In this document: positions 17,434 to 26,842 of the stretch, in pieces
How the letters are laid out: each line of letters opens with the position of its first letter
Numbering within the stretch: the first letter of the stretch is position 1
Assembly: GCA_905209455.1 (NCBI GenBank)
Contig: CAJLTA010000005.1
Location: 1-64,000, forward strand
DNA: 64,000 nucleotides
DNA from: an uncultured Collinsella sp.
GTDB lineage: Bacteria > Actinomycetota > Coriobacteriia > Coriobacteriales > Coriobacteriaceae
Direction of reading: 5' to 3'
Notes under the pieces: model-generated
Told to the model about the DNA's origin: nothing
Seen by the model: the letters and a program-made list of their open reading frames with translations, nothing else
Database searches by the model: none
Translations under genes and position numbers: made by a program

Positions 17434-17817
17434 GTGCTTGATGACCTTTCCCTTATGGGGCCGGATGAGGAGGAGCTTTCCCTCTCGGCGGTAGTTTCTT
17501 CCGCAACCCTTCTGCCCGCTTGCGTATACTCCGCCTATTCCGTCATCGTCAATATCATGCCGGTGATGGGCAAGCGCGCCGCCCTGTTCTACCTTACGCG
17601 AGGGTCCATCGAGACCGTCTGGATCCCCATCGCCATATTCATTTTCTCCCTCATGGCCCGTAAGGTCGATGACTGGCGCCTTTTCGCGCTTACCGCCATA
17701 TTCGGGCTCGTGGCGTGCATCATCGCGTTTATGAGGTTTGATCTGTACCAGACTGCCGTCTATCTGGCAGTGGTCCTGTGCTGCAGCCTGTCCGCCATCA
17801 AATCGAGGGAGTACTGA
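17434..17817 (+). CDS. Small polytopic membrane protein (127 aa)
   Basis: Four hydrophobic segments are visible (~20-42, ~55-75, ~80-97, ~103-120). GTG start with TTGGAGGATATCGA upstream. No family recognised. It precedes the three Tat-exported proteins by 1 bp, so it may be a partner in their surface assembly, but this is context only. Confidence 0.65.
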   Translation: MLDDLSLMGPDEEELSLSAVVSSATLLPACVYSAYSVIVNIMPVMGKRAALFYLTRGSIETVWIPIAIFIFSLMARKVDDWRLFALTAIFGLVACIIAFMRFDLYQTAVYLAVVLCCSLSAIKSREY

Positions 17818-17818
17818 G

Positions 17819-20725
17819 ATGGGTCCCCGGAGCAAGAATGGGTCTCGCGGCGCCATCGTGAACAATACGACTGGAGTTCAGTCGATCGGGAATGAGAAAC
17901 GGTCTCAACACGACGAATCTGGGTTCGGTGATTCCGCGCCCATTTCACGCCGGGGCCTCCTCGCGGCCCTCGCAATTGCAGCCGGCCTTGGAATCATGCG
18001 CAAGACCAGGGCATACGCGCTTGCTGCGCAGAATTTCGGGCGCGGGGAGTGGATTGGCAATAAATGGGAAAACGGGCACATATCAGGTGCCATCACGCAT
18101 CCCCATCCCCAACGCGGGGTCAACGATTACTTTTTCGGCAAGTCGACCAATAACGGCGCATGGAACGCCACCGCAAACGGCAGCCAGAAACTAATTGCAG
18201 AGTTCGCCTGTGTCGTGGAGTGCGACTGGTCTGACGAGCTATATGACCATATCGTGTTTCGTCCGTACTATTACTGTGCCTCCCTTAGCCCGAATGGCCA
18301 TCACCTCTGGTATGGCGAAGCGGACGGCGACGACAACCGAAGCTACGTATTCCTCAACGGCAATCAAGTCGGATCGTTTCAGGGCAACTTGATCAATGGC
18401 GGTTGGGGCACCGGCTGGCTCGCCAACGGATTCTACGAGGGCCCAGGATGCGATACGTTCGTCCGAAGGCAGGCCGCGCCCCATGACGAGAGGGTCCTGG
18501 CCCGAATGGACATCTGGAATGTCTGGATGAACGGGGTTCCGGCAAACAAGAATCCCAATGACATTAAGGGGCGGCGATTTGCCCCCGATAACGATATGGC
18601 GATCACCGTCGAGAAAATCTATATCGAAAATGACCTGGCGCTTATGGGCGGCATTTTCAAGGTGATCCCGGTCACGGCACCGGACCTGAGGCTCGATCTC
18701 ATACAGGGCGGCTATGAGAACGGTATTCCCGTGACCCGATACGAAAACGGGCGCGGAACATGCCTTTGGCAAGATTATGACGGCGTCAACCAGAATTGGA
18801 TGTTCTGGCCAAATAAATCTGACGGCCTCGGGTGCTTTACCTTCTGTATAGCGAACATGGTCGGCCCAGGTCTTGACCGCGGCCTTGACAACAGAGGGCA
18901 TACGTCTCCAACTATGGAAAGGGGACATGCGGAAATATGGCGCAACCCTGAGTCCACCAACCTCACGAACTCGTGGTGGGTTCACCACGAGCCGTCTATT
19001 ACGAACGAGACGGATCACAAATGCTGGTTCATCACCTCGGACGCGGACGGCCAACGACTCGACACATGGGGCGCTACAGAGGACAGTGCCGATTGCGTGG
19101 CAGTTTCCAGTCCCGCCTGTCCCGGCGCCTGGGCAAAACAGGTAAATGCGCAATGGATGATCGAGGAGGCCGTGTGCCACGGCGAGGTCGGTTTGTCCTC
19201 AGATGAGGCAAAGCCCGGCGATTCTCTAAAGATCCTCGGCTGGCACAATAAATTCAAGGATGAGACGAGGTACATTCGCCCTAAAAGCTGGGTACTCGGC
19301 ACCAAGAATGAAAACGCTCTTCCCGTCTATCCAATCTTCCGCCTATATATCAGCGACAGGGCAGAGGAAATTACCGAAGACAATGCGGTAATCATGGCAT
19401 CATGCCGAGTCGGACCATGGGGAAATGGCAACCAGCAGACTGAGGCATACTCGCATCGCCATATCGGATGGCCGCATGGCGGAGAGCCAATTTTCAGCCT
19501 TGAAATGAGGCTTCAGGATTCGAATTACAGCGGATCTATTCATTATGCCGCGCAGCGGTGGTATGGCGGCGCCTGGGATGAGGGGGCGGACGGAAGTAAG
19601 GTCTGCGCAAGCGGAGCGCATGACACCGAGGCGATGGGTCGGGTAAAGGTGTGGCTTACCGGAGATATCGCCGATAGGTATGACCTCGTCGTGAGGACCA
19701 AGCTCCTCAACGGCTCATGCGTCTGGAGCGATCCCGTCTATGTCTACAACTCAAAGGACAGACCGCTGACTCTCGAGACGGCTCCGGCATGTGGGCTCGA
19801 ACCCGACGGCAGCTCCAATACGAAGATCTCGGGTATGAACGTTCACCTTATTCGCAAGCCGACCGGCGCCCGCGTCGTGCGGGAATTCAGTACCGATGAA
19901 AGCCTCACGCTCACCGATGATCTCGGTTCCGGCTACCTATATGTCGCCGCCATGTTGGGGCTGCGCCTGCCCTCGAGAAGCACCGACCGCATCTGGACCG
20001 ACCGGTACCGCGGCACAGTCGTCTCCAAACCCTGTCGAATCGAATCTGCCTGCGTCGAGTACTATGCGGACGGCATCGATGGCGCCCACCTTGTATATCG
20101 TGATTCCGACGTCCATCCAGGTGACGCCTACGCGCCCGTAGATGCCGCACTTGAGGCGGCTGGGAAGAGGCCCTGCAATCTCGACGCCCATTTCGGGGAG
20201 GATGCCGCCTCGGGCTTTACCGGATGGTTCAAGGACACCGCCCTGGTCAATCCGGCCGTCTCCCTTGAGATTCCCGAGAAGGGCTCATTGAAGCTGTACG
20301 GGCGCAACCGCTGCACATTGCGCATCGAATATGCGGAGGAATCGATCGAGCCCGACGACGGTGCCGTTTTCAGGAAGGAACCGAGCGATAGGGCCGAAGT
20401 CGTCGAAGGTGCGCTCGGATTGATCGACTTCACCGGACGCATCGAGAAGCATAGGCTCGACAAGATCGACCTGCCGGCTATCGGCGACGATGGGGTGGCA
20501 CATGCGGCCTTCTATCGCGGCGAGTCGGTGACGCTCGCCGGCTCCGCTGACGTGTTCACCAAGCGGGAGGACGGAACGTGGCGCCGCCTCGTCTTCAAGG
20601 GCTACATGCCCGATAAGGCTGGGGGGGGGTCGCCTCTCTCGACAATCAAGATGGAACGCGACACGACCGTGTACGCCATGTGGGCGTATGCGGAATCGGA
20701 CGGCGTCGCCAGCGCGAAGAGATAG
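17819..20725 (+). CDS. Tat-exported surface protein, tandem copy 1 (968 aa)
   Basis: The ATG at 17819 follows GAGGGAGTACTGAG. A twin-arginine signal is present at residues ~40-65 (SRRGLLAALAIAAGLGIM). The middle contains lectin-like segments (GGYENGIPVTRYENGRGTCLWQ, then WFITSDADGQRLD) of the ricin-B type pattern. The last ~250 residues carry repeated modules (YYADGIDGAHLVY, NLDAHFGEDAASGFTGWFKD, LYGRNRCTLRIEY) resembling bacterial Listeria-Bacteroides/InlB-B repeats. There is no LPxTG signal or C-terminal helix. A G9 tract at 20631-20639 lies ~30 codons before the stop. Copies 2 and 3 follow, so this is a tandem paralogous family; it is the most diverged N-terminally of the three. Confidence 0.75.
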   Translation: MGPRSKNGSRGAIVNNTTGVQSIGNEKRSQHDESGFGDSAPISRRGLLAALAIAAGLGIMRKTRAYALAAQNFGRGEWIGNKWENGHISGAITHPHPQRGVNDYFFGKSTNNGAWNATANGSQKLIAEFACVVECDWSDELYDHIVFRPYYYCASLSPNGHHLWYGEADGDDNRSYVFLNGNQVGSFQGNLINGGWGTGWLANGFYEGPGCDTFVRRQAAPHDERVLARMDIWNVWMNGVPANKNPNDIKGRRFAPDNDMAITVEKIYIENDLALMGGIFKVIPVTAPDLRLDLIQGGYENGIPVTRYENGRGTCLWQDYDGVNQNWMFWPNKSDGLGCFTFCIANMVGPGLDRGLDNRGHTSPTMERGHAEIWRNPESTNLTNSWWVHHEPSITNETDHKCWFITSDADGQRLDTWGATEDSADCVAVSSPACPGAWAKQVNAQWMIEEAVCHGEVGLSSDEAKPGDSLKILGWHNKFKDETRYIRPKSWVLGTKNENALPVYPIFRLYISDRAEEITEDNAVIMASCRVGPWGNGNQQTEAYSHRHIGWPHGGEPIFSLEMRLQDSNYSGSIHYAAQRWYGGAWDEGADGSKVCASGAHDTEAMGRVKVWLTGDIADRYDLVVRTKLLNGSCVWSDPVYVYNSKDRPLTLETAPACGLEPDGSSNTKISGMNVHLIRKPTGARVVREFSTDESLTLTDDLGSGYLYVAAMLGLRLPSRSTDRIWTDRYRGTVVSKPCRIESACVEYYADGIDGAHLVYRDSDVHPGDAYAPVDAALEAAGKRPCNLDAHFGEDAASGFTGWFKDTALVNPAVSLEIPEKGSLKLYGRNRCTLRIEYAEESIEPDDGAVFRKEPSDRAEVVEGALGLIDFTGRIEKHRLDKIDLPAIGDDGVAHAAFYRGESVTLAGSADVFTKREDGTWRRLVFKGYMPDKAGGGSPLSTIKMERDTTVYAMWAYAESDGVASAKR
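20631..20639 (+). repeat. G9 homopolymer in tandem copy 1
   Basis: Nine G in a row inside the coding sequence (KAGGGSPL context). Slippage by one base would replace the last ~30 residues. Confidence 0.8.
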
Positions 20726-20732
20726 ATATCAG

Positions 20733-20761
20733 TCGGGACGGAGGTGCGGCCTCCGTCCCGA
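20733..20761. promoter_or_regulatory. Conserved intergenic hairpin after tandem copy 1
   Basis: TCGGGACGGAGG-TGCGG-CCTCCGTCCCGA, a perfect 12-bp stem. No U-run follows, so it may act in mRNA processing or attenuation between copies. The same hairpin recurs at 23653 and 26564. Confidence 0.7.
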
Positions 20762-20795
20762 GCCCGCGCACGTCCCTTACGGGAGGTGTGCGTAG

Positions 20796-23645
20796 ATGAA
20801 GGCCTGCAAACACGATAACGGGGCAGCCGTAGACAAGCCATTAATGGAGACCCCGATTACCAGGAGGGGTCTGTTCGCCGCCCTGGCAGTTGCGGCCGGG
20901 TTGGGTCTGCTTGGCGCAGACGACGCGCTCGGTTGGGACTACTGGGGTCAGAATGCCGGAATCGGCCAGGGGTTTTGGGACGCTTACGGCATGCTGAACG
21001 GTTTTGTCGGCAGGAGCAGGTCGTACAAAAACCCCAGTGCTAAGTGCATGGGGTATGCAACAAGTTGGTGCGAATGGACATGTTGGCCGGGAACCCAGCA
21101 GCTCCGTTGCGCCATCAACCTGCAAGTCGAATGCGATTATGAAAACACGTTGTGGTACCACATCAGCTTCTACCCGCTCTCGGCCTGCGGTGACACCAAC
21201 TACGGAACCTCGCACCGTCTCTGGTACGATAATGGCGAGAACGATAACCGCGGGGCTATCTACGAGGATGTCCCTGATAAGGACCATAAGATCCTTAGCT
21301 TCAACTGCGACTTAAAGAATAACTATGCAGGCTGTCCGTCCCCGGCTCAGCAGGCTACATTCAACACCGGATGGGAACGCCGCTCCTACAAGGATACCGG
21401 CAAGTGGTACCGACGAACGGCCAGCGGTTTCTCGCACAGTTTCGCATCATGGTTCGAGCTACGAGATATCAGAATCGATAAGGTCTGGCATAGCGAATGG
21501 GGGGCCAAGGCTTTTGGAACGGGCTGGTGCGCGACCAGCTTTCCCGCCATTCCGCATGGCTCACGTCAAGACTTCTTCGGGATGGTCTGCCGTGTGCACG
21601 CCGCCGTTGACGATTCACTCAACTGGGACGTATGCGACGCCAAGTCGTCAAATCGCACGCCGGTCTATCAACAGGAGCTCTTCGCCGGGACAGGCAAGGC
21701 CAAGCCCGAGCCGAATTTGAACCAACTCTTCCTGACTGAATTCGCCATCTATCAGGAGATCGGCGGTGACTACGCCGATGCCGACCAAAGCTACCTCATC
21801 ACTTTCCGTCCCGCCCACGTGGTGGATGGATCCGCGGCCCTCAACGCGTACGGCGGCGGTCCTTTCAACGGCATTGACATCAGGAGCAGCACCAAGCGCG
21901 ATTTCGTCATCCATAAATACACCGTCGCCGATCGCACCTGCGGCTGGTGGCTTGTCGACAACTGGAACTCTGATGGCACCAAGAAGGCCGTGCAGGTCAT
22001 CAGTGACGCGTCGGGCCAGGTCGTGAACCGCTATCGCGGCACGACCGCAAAGCCGACGCAGCTATTCATGTGTCATGGGGGCTATGACTCGGATACGCAG
22101 AAGAACATTACATCCGAATGGGTCATCGAGGAGATTCCGTTCACAGGCACGCTTGAGCTAAATAGCGGCGCCGAAAGGATCACCTGGCCCCAACCGCCGA
22201 CCTGCAGTGACCCCTTCGCCACTTGCTATCCGGCCAAAAAGGAACTGTGGGAAAAGATGGGCGAGCCGACCGCGATGATCTACCGCTGGTACGCCGCTGC
22301 AAAACCCGAGTCCGCATCCGATGAGGACGCCGTGGTCATGGGGCAGGCTCGTATCGCCAAAACGGGCGACTTCATGGAGATTCCCGCCTACCGCCACGTT
22401 GGCACGAACTTTAACCCGGACTATACGCTCGAGGCTTTCCGTCTCTACCTGAAGGGAACGAGCTACGAGGGCTCGATCGGGTACATGGCGCTTTCCTGCG
22501 ACAACGGAACCTGGTCCGACGCTCGAGCCGACGGCGAGTGGATCGGTCAAGGCGGTTCAAGCCCGCGCTGGAGTCAGGTAAAGGTCTGGCTCGAGGGTGA
22601 GGTCGCACGCCATTACGATCTCGAGGTGCGCACTTTCCAGAGTGATATATCGTGGAACAGAGCCTATGTGAACGCCACGAGCGCCGAAAGCGCCTCCGCC
22701 GTAGGCGTGGCTGGCAAGACTTTACGTTGCTTGCAGGTTGCCCTTATACCGAAACCGACCGATGCCGTGCTCGTAAAGGAGTTCTCGCGTGACGCGCGGA
22801 AGCTCGAGCTTACAGAGGACGAAGCCGACGCACTGAACGGCATGTATCTGAGTTGCGCAGTCCAACAGGAATTCAAAACCGAGAAGCGATCCGGCACGGC
22901 CGAGGCGTGGCCGCTCGTCCACCGTTTCCACGGTACCGTCGTCACGCCCGGCGTCATGTATTACGCGAAAAAGGCTACCATCACCTACTACGCCGACGGT
23001 GTAGACGATGACCATATCGTCTATATCGACCACGCTGATACAGGAGAGTACACGGCATCCGAAGCCGCCACGCAGGCAGCGCTGAAGGGCGTTTGCAACC
23101 TCAACGAGCATTTCGGCGATGCGCTTTCCAGCGGCTACACCGGATGGTTCGCCAATAAGGCTTTATCCGAACCTTTTACAGGCGCGAACCTCGTCATGGG
23201 GCAAGAAATCAGCATTTACGGGCGCAACCGCTGCACGTTGAGGGTTGACTACGCCGACGGATCTTTGAAGCCGGAGGAAGGCGCCGTCTACGTATCCAAA
23301 CCCAAGGACGGCGCTTCGCCTGTGGAGGGCGCACTCGAGCTGCCCGATTTCTCCGATGTGGCAGAATCCCATAACCTTGACGGAATCGAGTTGCCTGCCA
23401 TAGGCGATAACGGCGCAGGGCACATGGCCGTCTTCTACGGCGAGCGGATTTCGCTCGCCGTACCGGCGGGCGTTTACCGAAAGATGGGCGACGGCACCTG
23501 GCGACGCATCGTGTGCGACGCCTACCTGACCGATAAGGCGGGGGGGGGTTCGTCCCTGCGAAGCATCAAGATGGAGCGGGACACCACGCTCTACATCAGG
23601 TGGCGCTACGCGGATTCGGACGGCGTCGCCAGCGCGAAGAGATAG
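20796..23645 (+). CDS. Tat-exported surface protein, tandem copy 2 (949 aa)
   Basis: GGGAGGTGTGCGTAG precedes the ATG. Tat signal TRRGLFAALAVAAGLGLLG at residues ~25-45, with mature N-terminus near GWDYWGQN. It shares with copy 3 the whole N-terminal segment, the lectin-like middle (CGWWLVDN, then AVQVISDASGQVVNR) and the C-terminal repeat region (YTGWFANKAL, YGRNRCTLRVDY). Eight or more Cys residues fit a protein exported folded. The G9 tract is at 23540-23548. Probably arose by tandem duplication including the intergenic hairpin. Its function is unknown; binding glycans or host matrix is possible from the domains. Confidence 0.75.
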   Translation: MKACKHDNGAAVDKPLMETPITRRGLFAALAVAAGLGLLGADDALGWDYWGQNAGIGQGFWDAYGMLNGFVGRSRSYKNPSAKCMGYATSWCEWTCWPGTQQLRCAINLQVECDYENTLWYHISFYPLSACGDTNYGTSHRLWYDNGENDNRGAIYEDVPDKDHKILSFNCDLKNNYAGCPSPAQQATFNTGWERRSYKDTGKWYRRTASGFSHSFASWFELRDIRIDKVWHSEWGAKAFGTGWCATSFPAIPHGSRQDFFGMVCRVHAAVDDSLNWDVCDAKSSNRTPVYQQELFAGTGKAKPEPNLNQLFLTEFAIYQEIGGDYADADQSYLITFRPAHVVDGSAALNAYGGGPFNGIDIRSSTKRDFVIHKYTVADRTCGWWLVDNWNSDGTKKAVQVISDASGQVVNRYRGTTAKPTQLFMCHGGYDSDTQKNITSEWVIEEIPFTGTLELNSGAERITWPQPPTCSDPFATCYPAKKELWEKMGEPTAMIYRWYAAAKPESASDEDAVVMGQARIAKTGDFMEIPAYRHVGTNFNPDYTLEAFRLYLKGTSYEGSIGYMALSCDNGTWSDARADGEWIGQGGSSPRWSQVKVWLEGEVARHYDLEVRTFQSDISWNRAYVNATSAESASAVGVAGKTLRCLQVALIPKPTDAVLVKEFSRDARKLELTEDEADALNGMYLSCAVQQEFKTEKRSGTAEAWPLVHRFHGTVVTPGVMYYAKKATITYYADGVDDDHIVYIDHADTGEYTASEAATQAALKGVCNLNEHFGDALSSGYTGWFANKALSEPFTGANLVMGQEISIYGRNRCTLRVDYADGSLKPEEGAVYVSKPKDGASPVEGALELPDFSDVAESHNLDGIELPAIGDNGAGHMAVFYGERISLAVPAGVYRKMGDGTWRRIVCDAYLTDKAGGGSSLRSIKMERDTTLYIRWRYADSDGVASAKR
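23540..23548 (+). repeat. G9 homopolymer in tandem copy 2
   Basis: Nine G in a row at the same codons as in copy 1 (KAGGGSSL). Same expected effect of slippage. Confidence 0.8.
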
Positions 23646-23652
23646 ATATCAG

Positions 23653-23681
23653 TCGGGACGGAGGTGCGGCCTCCGTCCCGA
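23653..23681. promoter_or_regulatory. Conserved intergenic hairpin after tandem copy 2
   Basis: Identical to the hairpin at 20733 (TCGGGACGGAGG / CCTCCGTCCCGA, TGCGG loop), followed by the same GCCCGCGC and GTCCCTTA segments before the next Shine-Dalgarno. Confidence 0.75.
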
Positions 23682-23715
23682 GCCCGCGCGCGTCCCTTAT
23701 GGGAGGTGCGTGTAG

Positions 23716-26556
23716 ATGACGGCTTGTAAACAAGATAACGAGGCAGCCGTAGACAGGCCTTTGAGGGAGACCCCGATCAGCAGGCGGGGCCTGTTCGCCG
23801 CCCTGGCAGTCGCGGCCGGGTTGGGCCTGCTCGGCGCAGACGACGCGCTCGGTTGGGACTACTGGGGTCAGAACGCCGCAATCGCGCAGGGCGCCTGGGA
23901 TACGTACGGGATGCTCAACGGCAAGATCAACTGCTGCAAGGGAAGGTCAAATCCTCCGAACCAGTGCATGGGGTGGGCAAACGGATGGACCGAATGGTAT
24001 GCCTTCCGCTATGCCTACGTCCAGATTCTCCGATACGCCCTCAATTTCCAGGTCGAGTGCGACTATGAGAACGAGCTATGGTTCCATCTCTCCTTTTACC
24101 CGCTGACCGCCTGCGGTGACACTAACTACAACCCGAACGGCAAGCGCATATGGATTACGTCCGATGACGATAACCTGGGCGCAATCAAAGAGGACGAGCA
24201 GGAAAACAACATCGTTACATTCGATGGCAATTTGACTAATGAAGAGCTGGGCGTCGGCACCGGTCGGCACGATACCGGCTGGAAGCACTATCAATACAAT
24301 GAAACGGGGAAATGGTACAGGCGCACATCGAAAGACGTGACCCATAGATGGTGCGCGGACCTTAACATCTTCAATATCTACGCCGAGGGGAAATACCACG
24401 CCGAGACGGTCAATGCCCTGCACTCCCAAACCGGCTGGTTGACCTCGACCGTGGAGCACACCTATCTAACTAGCGAGGACATCCAGGGTATCGTCTGTCG
24501 CGTTCATGCAGCAGATGATGACACCCTGAACTGGGATGTCGCAAATGCCTCTATTACAGATTCAACAGATATATACCAGCAGAAATTCAAGGACAATTAC
24601 AACCAGCTCTTCCTGACCGAGTTCTCGAAAGTCCGCGATGCCTCCTATCTCGATGATTGGGGACCCGTCCCCGGGTTTCTCACGACGTTCCGGCCGGCCC
24701 ATGTGGCCGACGCGTCCTGTGCCGTCAACGCCCTATGGGGAGGCCCGTGGGATGGAAAAGAATTCAGCCATGGCGCCTGTACGCAGCCGTTCGCAATCAA
24801 CAGGGCCGGAGTCGACTCGAGGGCAAGCGCCTGGTGGGTCACAAAAGTATTTTCCGAGGGCACGCCCCTATTCGAAGACGGTGCGGTCGCGATTATCAAT
24901 GACGCATCGGGACTATGCGTGAACAGGCCGAACGCCACCGTGGCGAAGCCAGATAAATTGAATCTCTTCCATAACGGCTACAAGGCGGGGGTTGCCGGAG
25001 ACCGGGCATCGGCTTGGGTTGTAGAGGAGATCCCGTTTACGGGGTCGCTGAGCCTGAATGACGGGGCATCTGAGATCGTGGCAGGAAAGACGGTGACGTG
25101 CTCGGATCCACTCCTCTCGTGTACACCCTGCAATAACTGGTCGGACGTCAAGGGCAATAATGGCGGGACTGCCGTGTCGAACTTTGTGTACCGCTGGTAC
25201 TATGCCGACGAAGGTGATGTTCCAAGCGGCTGCTCCGGGGCGTCAGTCATCGGGTCGTGCCATCTGTCGAACTTCGGCGACATGTCCGAATGTCCCGCCT
25301 ATCGGCATGTCGGTATGAATATGTCGCCCAAGATGTGCATAGAGGCGATCTCGCTTCGCCTGGACGGTTCCCCCTGGCAAGGCTCAATCTGCTACAGCAT
25401 GCTTGCAAAAGGCGGCGAATGGAGCGATGCCGCCGCAGACGGCGCTCAGGTCGGCATGAGCGGCAAGTCTCTACGCTGGAGTGCCATCAAGGTATGGCTG
25501 ACCGGCGAGGTATCCCTGCATTTCGACCTTGAGGTCAGGGCGTTCAACTCAAATTCGTCATGGACTGGGGGATACGTCTCCGGGCACGATCTCGATTTCA
25601 CGAGCGTCAACGGCTTTGGCGACCTGAAGGGCGTCAACGAGCTTCGCTGCGTTCAGGTCGATTTGATTCCGAAACCAAAGGGCGCAACGGTATTGCGTGA
25701 GTTTTCGAAGACTGCGAGGGAGCTCAGCCTATCGGAGCGGGAGCTTGATTTGGTTTCGGGACGCTATCTCTCCTGTGTGGTCCAACAGGTGTTTCCCACG
25801 GAATTGCGCAGTGGCATCAACTTTGATTCGCCGCTTGTGCACCGTTTCCACGGCTCGATATCTGCCGGACCCGTTCATGTCGGAGGCATCAAGGTCGTCT
25901 ACCATGCCGACGGAATCGATGATGGGTCCATTGTGTTCACCGAGAGTGCTCAGCCCGGGGCCCATGCGGCAAGCGCCGAAGCCACCTCAGCCGCCCTCAA
26001 GTCCCACTGCAATCTCAACGAGCATTTCGACGAGGATCCGAGCACTGGCTTCACGGGCTGGTTCACGGATAAGGAGCTGACCGCCCCTTACGGAGGAACC
26101 GAGCTGTCGACGGGCGACGAACTCCATCTCTACGGGCGCATCCGCTGCACCGTCCGCATCGACTATGCCGAGGGGTCACTTCACCCTGAAGAGGGGACTG
26201 TGTATCGAGCCGCCGCAAGCGATAGCGCGGACGAGGCTGTCGATGCCCTCGAGCTTATGGATTTCAGCAGGGGTGTTGAGGCCCATGTTGTCGATGGCCT
26301 TTCGCTCCCCGCCATAGGGGACGACGGTGCTGGTCACAAGGCGGTCTATTGGGGTGAGCGCGTGGCGCCTGTTAAGCCCAGCGGGGTTTACGCGAAGCAG
26401 CCGGACGGCACCTGGCGACGCTATGTCGCCGAGTGCTGGTTGACGTCGGCGGCGGGGGGTTCCTCGATCGCATCAATCAAAGCGAAGAAGGACACCACTC
26501 TCTATATCAAGTGGTCCGTGGCGCAATCAGACGGCGTCACGAGTTCAAAGAGGTAA
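23716..26556 (+). CDS. Tat-exported surface protein, tandem copy 3 (946 aa)
   Basis: GGGAGGTGCGTGTAG precedes the ATG. The N-terminal ~65 residues are almost identical to copy 2 (SRRGLFAALAVAAGLGLLG Tat signal), while the middle is diverged, as expected for exposed regions under diversifying selection. The C-terminal repeats include FTGWFTDKELTAPYGG and LYGRIRCTVRIDY. The poly-G tract is only G6 here (26452-26457), so this copy should be more stable than copies 1 and 2. Confidence 0.75.
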   Translation: MTACKQDNEAAVDRPLRETPISRRGLFAALAVAAGLGLLGADDALGWDYWGQNAAIAQGAWDTYGMLNGKINCCKGRSNPPNQCMGWANGWTEWYAFRYAYVQILRYALNFQVECDYENELWFHLSFYPLTACGDTNYNPNGKRIWITSDDDNLGAIKEDEQENNIVTFDGNLTNEELGVGTGRHDTGWKHYQYNETGKWYRRTSKDVTHRWCADLNIFNIYAEGKYHAETVNALHSQTGWLTSTVEHTYLTSEDIQGIVCRVHAADDDTLNWDVANASITDSTDIYQQKFKDNYNQLFLTEFSKVRDASYLDDWGPVPGFLTTFRPAHVADASCAVNALWGGPWDGKEFSHGACTQPFAINRAGVDSRASAWWVTKVFSEGTPLFEDGAVAIINDASGLCVNRPNATVAKPDKLNLFHNGYKAGVAGDRASAWVVEEIPFTGSLSLNDGASEIVAGKTVTCSDPLLSCTPCNNWSDVKGNNGGTAVSNFVYRWYYADEGDVPSGCSGASVIGSCHLSNFGDMSECPAYRHVGMNMSPKMCIEAISLRLDGSPWQGSICYSMLAKGGEWSDAAADGAQVGMSGKSLRWSAIKVWLTGEVSLHFDLEVRAFNSNSSWTGGYVSGHDLDFTSVNGFGDLKGVNELRCVQVDLIPKPKGATVLREFSKTARELSLSERELDLVSGRYLSCVVQQVFPTELRSGINFDSPLVHRFHGSISAGPVHVGGIKVVYHADGIDDGSIVFTESAQPGAHAASAEATSAALKSHCNLNEHFDEDPSTGFTGWFTDKELTAPYGGTELSTGDELHLYGRIRCTVRIDYAEGSLHPEEGTVYRAAASDSADEAVDALELMDFSRGVEAHVVDGLSLPAIGDDGAGHKAVYWGERVAPVKPSGVYAKQPDGTWRRYVAECWLTSAAGGSSIASIKAKKDTTLYIKWSVAQSDGVTSSKR

Positions 26557-26563
26557 ATACCAA

Positions 26564-26592
26564 TCGGGACGGAGGCGTGGCCTCCGTCCCGA
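26564..26592. promoter_or_regulatory. Conserved intergenic hairpin after tandem copy 3
   Basis: TCGGGACGGAGG-CGTGG-CCTCCGTCCCGA. Stem conserved, loop changed, compared with the hairpins at 20733 and 23653. Confidence 0.7.
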
Positions 26593-26626
26593 GGCCGTGC
26601 ATGTCCCTTACGGGCGGTGCGCGTAA

Positions 26627-26842
26627 TTGAGCGTATGCGAATTTAAGGATATCGCTGATGGTGCCGTAGTTGACCGTCGATCCTTGTTGGCTGCCACAAT
26701 GACGGAGGCTGGGCTTAGCATCGCAGGCTTAACGGTAAAGCGGGCGGCAACGACGGTCGCCGCAACTAAAATCGATATCGGAAAAATGTATCGTATCCGT
26801 TCGGCTCCTTCGTCACCTGAAACTCCAGATGACGCAGGTCAC
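26627..26842 (+). pseudogene. Decayed fourth copy of the Tat-exported family
   Basis: The segment follows the same hairpin and GTCCCTTACGGG-type leader as copies 2 and 3, but the Shine-Dalgarno GGGAGG is now GGGCGG and the ATG is lost (TTG remains). The readable N-terminus VDRRSLLAATMTEAGLSIAGL is a weakened version of the Tat signal of copies 2 and 3. After ~70 codons it runs into the convergent terminator at 26858. It is a truncated relic. Confidence 0.55.
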
